Source: Rhodobacteraceae bacterium KLH11 (GTDB lineage Bacteria > Pseudomonadota > Alphaproteobacteria > Rhodobacterales > Rhodobacteraceae). From it: a stretch of DNA of 64,000 nucleotides. The notes below the pieces were generated by a model. That model searched no databases, had not been told where the DNA came from, and worked only from the letters and a program-made list of their open reading frames with translations. Numbering within the stretch: the first letter of the stretch is position 1; each line of letters opens with the position of its first letter. The DNA is taken from contig DS999531.1 of assembly GCA_000158135.1 (NCBI GenBank), forward strand, positions 2,026,051 through 2,090,050. The letters are read 5' to 3'. The position numbers were made by a program, and so were the translations under genes. Shown here one piece after another: positions 60,048-64,000 of the stretch.

Positions 60048-60860
60048 ATGAAAATATTGTTTCTTGGCGACGTCATGGGGCGTTCAGGTCGCACCGCCAT
60101 TCAGCAGCATTTGCCGCGCTTGCGCGCGGAATGGCGGCTGGATTTCGTCGTGGTCAATGGCGAGAATGCCTCGAACGGAATGGGGCTCAGCGGCGATCAC
60201 GCCAAACTGCTGTTCGAAGCCGGGGCCGATTGCGTCACGCTGGGCGATCATGCGTTTGACCAGAAAGACATGCTGCAGTTCATCGAGAAAGAGCCCCGGA
60301 TCGTGCGGCCGGTGAACTACGCCAAAGGCGCTCCGGGGCGGGGGCATCGGTTGTTTACGGCCACGGGCGGGCGCAAGGTGCTGGTGGTGCAGGTTCTGGG
60401 GCAGGTATTCATGAAGCGGCCCTTTGATGATCCGTTCTCGGCCATTGAACCGATCCTGAAATCGCACCCGCGCGGTGGGCAGGCACAGGCGATCATCGTC
60501 GATATGCATTGTGAGGCGACATCCGAGAAGATGGCCATGGGCCATTATTGCGACAAGCGCGCAAGCCTTGTGGTCGGCACGCATACCCATGTGCCAACAG
60601 CAGACGCGCAAATTCTGCCGGGCGGTACCGGCTATCTGACCGATGCCGGGATGTGCGGTGATTATGACTCGGTCATCGGTATGGACAAGCAGGAGCCGAT
60701 GCGCCGGTTCATAACCGGGATGCCCAAGGCGCGGTTCACGCCGGCCAATGGCGAGGCCACGCTGAGCGGGGTGTTCGTCGAAACCGATGACCGCGACGGC
60801 AGCGCAAAATCTGTGCAGATGGTCCGTGTGGGCGGGCGTTTGCAGCAGGCAGGGCCCTGA
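60048..60860 (+). CDS. YmdB-type metallophosphoesterase (TIGR00282 family)
   Basis: 270 residues from the ATG at 60048, which starts MKILFLGDVMGRSGR directly with the first metal ligand (Asp8). Further ligands are in VVNGENASNGMGL, LGDHAFDQKD, DMHCEATSEKMAMG and VGTHTHVPTAD, giving the full dinuclear iron site. Bacillus YmdB hydrolyses 2',3'- and 3',5'-cyclic nucleotides and affects biofilm and RNA turnover. In alpha-proteobacteria the role is not known. The SLC13 gene begins 91 bases downstream. Confidence 0.85.
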   Translation: MKILFLGDVMGRSGRTAIQQHLPRLRAEWRLDFVVVNGENASNGMGLSGDHAKLLFEAGADCVTLGDHAFDQKDMLQFIEKEPRIVRPVNYAKGAPGRGHRLFTATGGRKVLVVQVLGQVFMKRPFDDPFSAIEPILKSHPRGGQAQAIIVDMHCEATSEKMAMGHYCDKRASLVVGTHTHVPTADAQILPGGTGYLTDAGMCGDYDSVIGMDKQEPMRRFITGMPKARFTPANGEATLSGVFVETDDRDGSAKSVQMVRVGGRLQQAGP

Positions 60861-60951
60861 AAGGCATGTCGGGCTTGCCCTGCAGCGCGCAATACGTGAA
60901 ACTGTATGTCAGGCGCATGTGCCAGGCCAGGGTTCGGACAGAATACCAAGA

Positions 60952-62730
60952 ATGCAATTCCTTCAACTGACAGAGACGGGCAGTGCAGTTCTGGCGCTGA
61001 TGATTGTTGCGGGCATGTTCATCTTGTTCCTGCGCGAAAGCTATCCGACCGAGGTTGTGGCCATCGGCGGCGTCGCGCTGATGCTGGCAACTGGTATTCT
61101 GCCCTATCAAAGTGCGCTTGCGGTGCTGTCGAACCCGGCACCCTGGACCATCGGTGCGATGTTTATCATCATGGGTGCTTTGGTCCGGACCGGGGCGCTT
61201 GATGCTTTCACCTCGGTCGCGCAGAAACAGGCGCAGGTCAATCCGCGCTTTGCCATCGGGTTGCTTATGGCATTTGTCGTGCTTGCATCGGCAGTGGTTT
61301 CAAATACGCCGGTTGTTGTGGTGATGATCCCGGTCTTTATCCAGATTGCCCGCACTTTGAATGTACCGGCCTCCAAACTGTTGATCCCGCTCAGCTATGC
61401 GGCGATCCTTGGCGGCACCCTGACCCTGATCGGTACCTCGACCAACCTGCTGGTCGATGGTGTGGCCCGTTCGCAAGGGATGACCGCGTTCACGATCTTT
61501 GAAGTGACGCCGTTGGGCATTGCCCTGGTGATTTACGGCATGATCTATCTGCGCTTTATTGCGCCTCGCCTGCTGCCGGATCGCGACAGTATGGCCGATA
61601 TGCTCAGCGACCGGTCGAAGATGAAGTTCTTTACCGAGGCCGTCATCCCGCCCGACAGCAACCTGATCGATCGCGAAGTGACCGGGGTGCAATTGTTCAA
61701 GCGCCCCGGCGTGCGTCTGATCGACGTGGTTCGGGGTGACGAGTCGCTGCGCCGCAACCTCAAGGGCGTGACGCTGAAAGTGGGCGACCGTGTGGTGCTG
61801 CGGACCGAGATGACCGAGTTACTGAGCCTGCAAAGCAACAAAGAGCTCAAACGCGTGGATCAGGTCTCGGCGGTTGAGACCAGAACGGTTGAGGTGCTGA
61901 TCACGCCGGGCTGCCGGATGGTCGGCCGGACGCTGGGGGCGATGCGGTTGCGACGCCGGTACGGTGTGTATGTTCTGGCGGTGCATCGCCGGAACCAGAA
62001 TATCGGACGCCAGCTGGATGATCTGACGGTCCGGGTCGGGGATACGCTGCTGCTTGAAGGGTCTCCGGCAGATATTCAGAGACTGGCCGCCGACATGGAT
62101 ATGGTCGATGTAACCCAACCTTCGGCGCGGGCGTTCCGTCGCAGCCATGCGCCCGTCGCCATCGGGTCTTTGGTTGGTATCGTTGTTCTGGCGGCATTGG
62201 GTGTTGCGCCGATCCTGCTGTTGTCAATCCTTGCAGTGGCGGTGGTTTTGCTGTCCCGCTGTATTGACGCGGACGAGGCGTTTTCGTTTGTCGAAGGCCG
62301 TTTGCTGGCCCTGATTTTCTCGATGCTCGCGATTGGTGCCGCGCTGGATCACTCTGGCGCGGTTATGCTGATTGTCGAAGCGATTGCCCCCGCACTGGGC
62401 ATGTTGCCGCCCTTCCTGATCATCTGGGCTGTATATCTGCTGACCTCGGTCCTGACCGAGCTGGTGTCGAACAATGCGGTGGCGGTGGTGGTGACACCGA
62501 TTGCAATCTCGCTGGCGCAGGCTGTGGGCATCGATCCGCGCCCGTTGGTGGTTGCGGTGATGGTGGCAGCGTCGGCGTCGTTTGCGACACCGATCGGGTA
62601 TCAGACGAACATGATGGTCTACGGCCCCGGCGGGTACCGTTTCACGGATTTCCTGAAAGTCGGCGTGCCGCTGAACCTGACCGTTGGCCTGCTGGCGTCG
62701 CTGCTGATCCCGCTGATCTGGCCGCTGTAG
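60952..62730 (+). CDS. SLC13/DASS family anion transporter with TrkA-C (RCK_C) domains
   Basis: 592 residues from the ATG at 60952; the longer open frame upstream lies on the preceding gene. About 11-12 helices carry two SNT-like signatures: VVSNTPVVVVMIPVF with LIGTSTNLLVDG, and ELVSNNAVAVVVTPIA with SFATPIGYQTNMMVYGPGGY. Two TrkA-C modules (about 225-300 and 310-390) sit in the central cytoplasmic loop and may bind a nucleotide or regulate transport. Substrates in the family include dicarboxylates, sulfate and, in roseobacters, taurine-derived sulfite or C4 acids. The neighbours do not settle which. Confidence 0.85.
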   Translation: MQFLQLTETGSAVLALMIVAGMFILFLRESYPTEVVAIGGVALMLATGILPYQSALAVLSNPAPWTIGAMFIIMGALVRTGALDAFTSVAQKQAQVNPRFAIGLLMAFVVLASAVVSNTPVVVVMIPVFIQIARTLNVPASKLLIPLSYAAILGGTLTLIGTSTNLLVDGVARSQGMTAFTIFEVTPLGIALVIYGMIYLRFIAPRLLPDRDSMADMLSDRSKMKFFTEAVIPPDSNLIDREVTGVQLFKRPGVRLIDVVRGDESLRRNLKGVTLKVGDRVVLRTEMTELLSLQSNKELKRVDQVSAVETRTVEVLITPGCRMVGRTLGAMRLRRRYGVYVLAVHRRNQNIGRQLDDLTVRVGDTLLLEGSPADIQRLAADMDMVDVTQPSARAFRRSHAPVAIGSLVGIVVLAALGVAPILLLSILAVAVVLLSRCIDADEAFSFVEGRLLALIFSMLAIGAALDHSGAVMLIVEAIAPALGMLPPFLIIWAVYLLTSVLTELVSNNAVAVVVTPIAISLAQAVGIDPRPLVVAVMVAASASFATPIGYQTNMMVYGPGGYRFTDFLKVGVPLNLTVGLLASLLIPLIWPL

Positions 62731-62824
62731 CACCGGCGCGGAATCGCCGACCCTCGGGGAGCATGCCTTGTAAATACCGATCCTGCTACAATCTTTTCAT
62801 AGAGACCGATGAAAGGATGAAGCC

Positions 62825-63571
62825 ATGCCTTTGCCAAGACTTGGACAGGCCATTGTGGCCATAGCCGTTATATTGACCTTGCTGGGCGGAGAAAGCAGGG
62901 CAGGCGCGGTATCGGGTAGCGCGACCTATCGCGAACGAATCGCCTTACCGCCCGACGCGACATTATATGTCGAGCTTCAGGACATCTCGCGCGCGGATGC
63001 GCCTGCGGTAACACTTGCCGCGCAGCGCTATGCCCTGAGTGGGGTGCCTGTGGAGTTTGAGCTTACCTATGATGATGCGCTGATCCGCGATGAGGTGACT
63101 TATGCGATACACGGTTCGATCTATCGTGGCGACAAGCTGTTATTCACCACAGATACGATCCATCCTGTTCTGACCAATGGTGAGGGCAGCTCGGCTGAGC
63201 TTCTGCTGGTGCAGGCTGATGCGCAGGGCGCTGCGGCGCTGGAGGGAACGGATTGGACCGCAATCGGCATGGACGGGGCGGTTCTGAACACTGAACGCCC
63301 GCCGCAGCTTTCCTTTGCACAAGGCGGGGCCTTTGGCGGATCGGGCGGGTGTAACCGGTTCTCGGGGCAGGCCGATCTGTCGGGCAATCACCTGGAATTT
63401 CCGGACAACATGGCTGCGACGCTGATGGCGTGCCCGCCGCCTCTGGAAGAGATCGAGGATCAGTTCTTTGCAGCCCTGCAGCGGGTAACCTCCTACGCGC
63501 TGGCCGGAGACAGCCTTGTCCTGTTGGATACCGCCGGTGAGCCGGTGCTGACGTTCATCCGCACGCAATAG
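62825..63571 (+). CDS. exported protein with YbaY-like and META domains
   Basis: 248 residues. A signal peptide (LGQAIVAIAVILTLLGGESRAGA, about 1-27) leads to a YbaY-type beta domain (about 30-130: GSATYRERIALPPDATLYVELQDISRADAPAVTLA, FELTYDDALIRDEVTYAIHGSIYRGDKLLFTTD). A META/HslJ domain follows (about 138-248: LEGTDWTAIGMDG, GSGGCNRFSGQADL, MAATLMACPPPLEEIEDQFFAAL). HslJ-type proteins are linked to novobiocin resistance and outer-membrane stress; the exact role is unknown. Its stop abuts the end of the convergent flavoprotein gene with no gap. Confidence 0.82.
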   Translation: MPLPRLGQAIVAIAVILTLLGGESRAGAVSGSATYRERIALPPDATLYVELQDISRADAPAVTLAAQRYALSGVPVEFELTYDDALIRDEVTYAIHGSIYRGDKLLFTTDTIHPVLTNGEGSSAELLLVQADAQGAAALEGTDWTAIGMDGAVLNTERPPQLSFAQGGAFGGSGGCNRFSGQADLSGNHLEFPDNMAATLMACPPPLEEIEDQFFAALQRVTSYALAGDSLVLLDTAGEPVLTFIRTQ

Positions 63572-64000
63572 TCACGCCACGGCGCGCGATCGTCCTGCAT
63601 TGCGGCCCGAAAAGATGCAGCCACCCAGAAACGTGCCTTCCAGCGCGTTATAGCCATGGTAGCCACCGCCGCCAAAGCCTGCGACCTCGCCAGCTGCAAA
63701 CAGGCCGGGAACGACCTGACCATTTGCGCCGACCATCTGACTGTCGAGGTTTGTCTGCAACCCGCCCAGCGTTTTGCGGGTCAGCACATGCAATTTGACC
63801 GCGATCAGCGGGCCGTTTGACGGATCGAGGAACTTGTGTGGCCTGGCCGTGCGGATCAGTTTGTCGCCCCGATAGTTGCGCGCCGCCAGGATCGCCATCA
63901 TCTGGGCGTCTTTCGAGAACGGATTGTCGACCTGAGAATCCCGCGCCTCGATCTGGGCGCGCAGATGGGCCTCGTCGATCAGGCCACCGCCCAACTGGTT
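63572..64000 (-). CDS. FAD-binding dehydrogenase (fumarate reductase/3-ketosteroid dehydrogenase-like), C-terminal part
   Basis: The last 142 codons are visible; the gene continues beyond the right edge. KLHVLTRKTLGGLQTNLDSQMVGANGQVVPGLFAAGEVAGFGGGGYHGYNALEGTFLGGCIFSGRNAG is the C-terminal FAD-contacting region of the FAD_binding_2 family, where GGLQTN and the GLFAAGE segment hold the flavin. Such proteins reduce or dehydrogenate C4 acids, steroids or related compounds; the substrate-binding cap is outside the window, so no specific function is given. Confidence 0.8.
   Translation of the reverse strand, partial: NQLGGGLIDEAHLRAQIEARDSQVDNPFSKDAQMMAILAARNYRGDKLIRTARPHKFLDPSNGPLIAVKLHVLTRKTLGGLQTNLDSQMVGANGQVVPGLFAAGEVAGFGGGGYHGYNALEGTFLGGCIFSGRNAGRSRAVA

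Noticed and set aside
1-64000. CRISPR arrays, insertion sequences, prophage or integrative elements
   Set aside because: No direct-repeat array, transposase, integrase or terminal inverted repeats were seen. The tRNA-Gly has no adjacent integrase.

Overview
The window looks like a chromosomal segment of a marine Rhodobacterales bacterium of the Roseobacter group (Ruegeria/Tritonibacter-like). This rests on high GC, the gene content (PhoX, MgtE, DUF1127 proteins, an IclR-controlled bhc cluster, a type A RNase P RNA) and familiar roseobacter protein styles; species cannot be fixed from the sequence alone. It is densely coded, with about 60 protein genes, one tRNA, one RNase P RNA and no recognisable insertion sequence, prophage or CRISPR array. 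Both edges cut through genes.

1-9 kb: a capsule-export pair (KpsE-like, KpsT-like), a uracil-DNA glycosylase family protein with SseB, a YghU-type glutathione transferase, an exported YHS protein, a J-domain protein, divergent metF/metR and a SuhB-type phosphatase. 9-14.6 kb: a complete beta-hydroxyaspartate cycle cluster (bhcA, bhcB, bhcC, bhcD with divergent regulator bhcR), which turns two glyoxylate into oxaloacetate with glycine as carrier. 14.5-24 kb: rhomboid protease, TPR protein, Tat-exported PhoX-like phosphatase with a possible Pho box, tRNA-Gly(UCC), ABC exporter, an acyl-CoA synthetase/esterase pair and a phosphodiesterase.

24-34 kb (all minus strand): an oligopeptide-type ABC importer preceded by a CocE/NonD hydrolase, glycerate kinase, D-aminoacyl-tRNA deacylase and a nitroreductase. 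33.6-39.6 kb: a compact seven-gene minus-strand operon coding a 29-residue membrane microprotein, XpaC-like protein, TelA, a DUF2927 lipoprotein, an SPFH-GYF_2 protein, a four-helix membrane protein and a membrane-anchored zinc-ribbon protein. I consider this the best candidate for a poorly described envelope or membrane-stress system. 39.7-44.5 kb: RluB-type pseudouridine synthase, TadA, a DoeA-like M24 protein with an MBL hydrolase, a ceramidase-family protein, DUF4202, and a 52-residue secreted peptide under two identical-looking operator dyads.

44.7-64 kb: gatC-gatA, an excalibur lipoprotein overlapping an AmpD amidase, rnpB, a GYD protein, rpmG, a lipoprotein, a Bax-inhibitor-1 protein, a DUF1127/LysR pair, a quinone oxidoreductase, an XRE regulator with hisN, convergent 8-oxoguanine and guanine deaminases, mgtE with a 5-formyl-THF cyclo-ligase, a DUF333 lipoprotein, a YmdB-type phosphoesterase, an SLC13 transporter, a META-domain protein and the end of a flavoprotein dehydrogenase. 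A short dispersed element (a 22-base box plus a GCA-loop hairpin whose stem covaries) lies just after ampD and again after the 8-oxoguanine deaminase gene.
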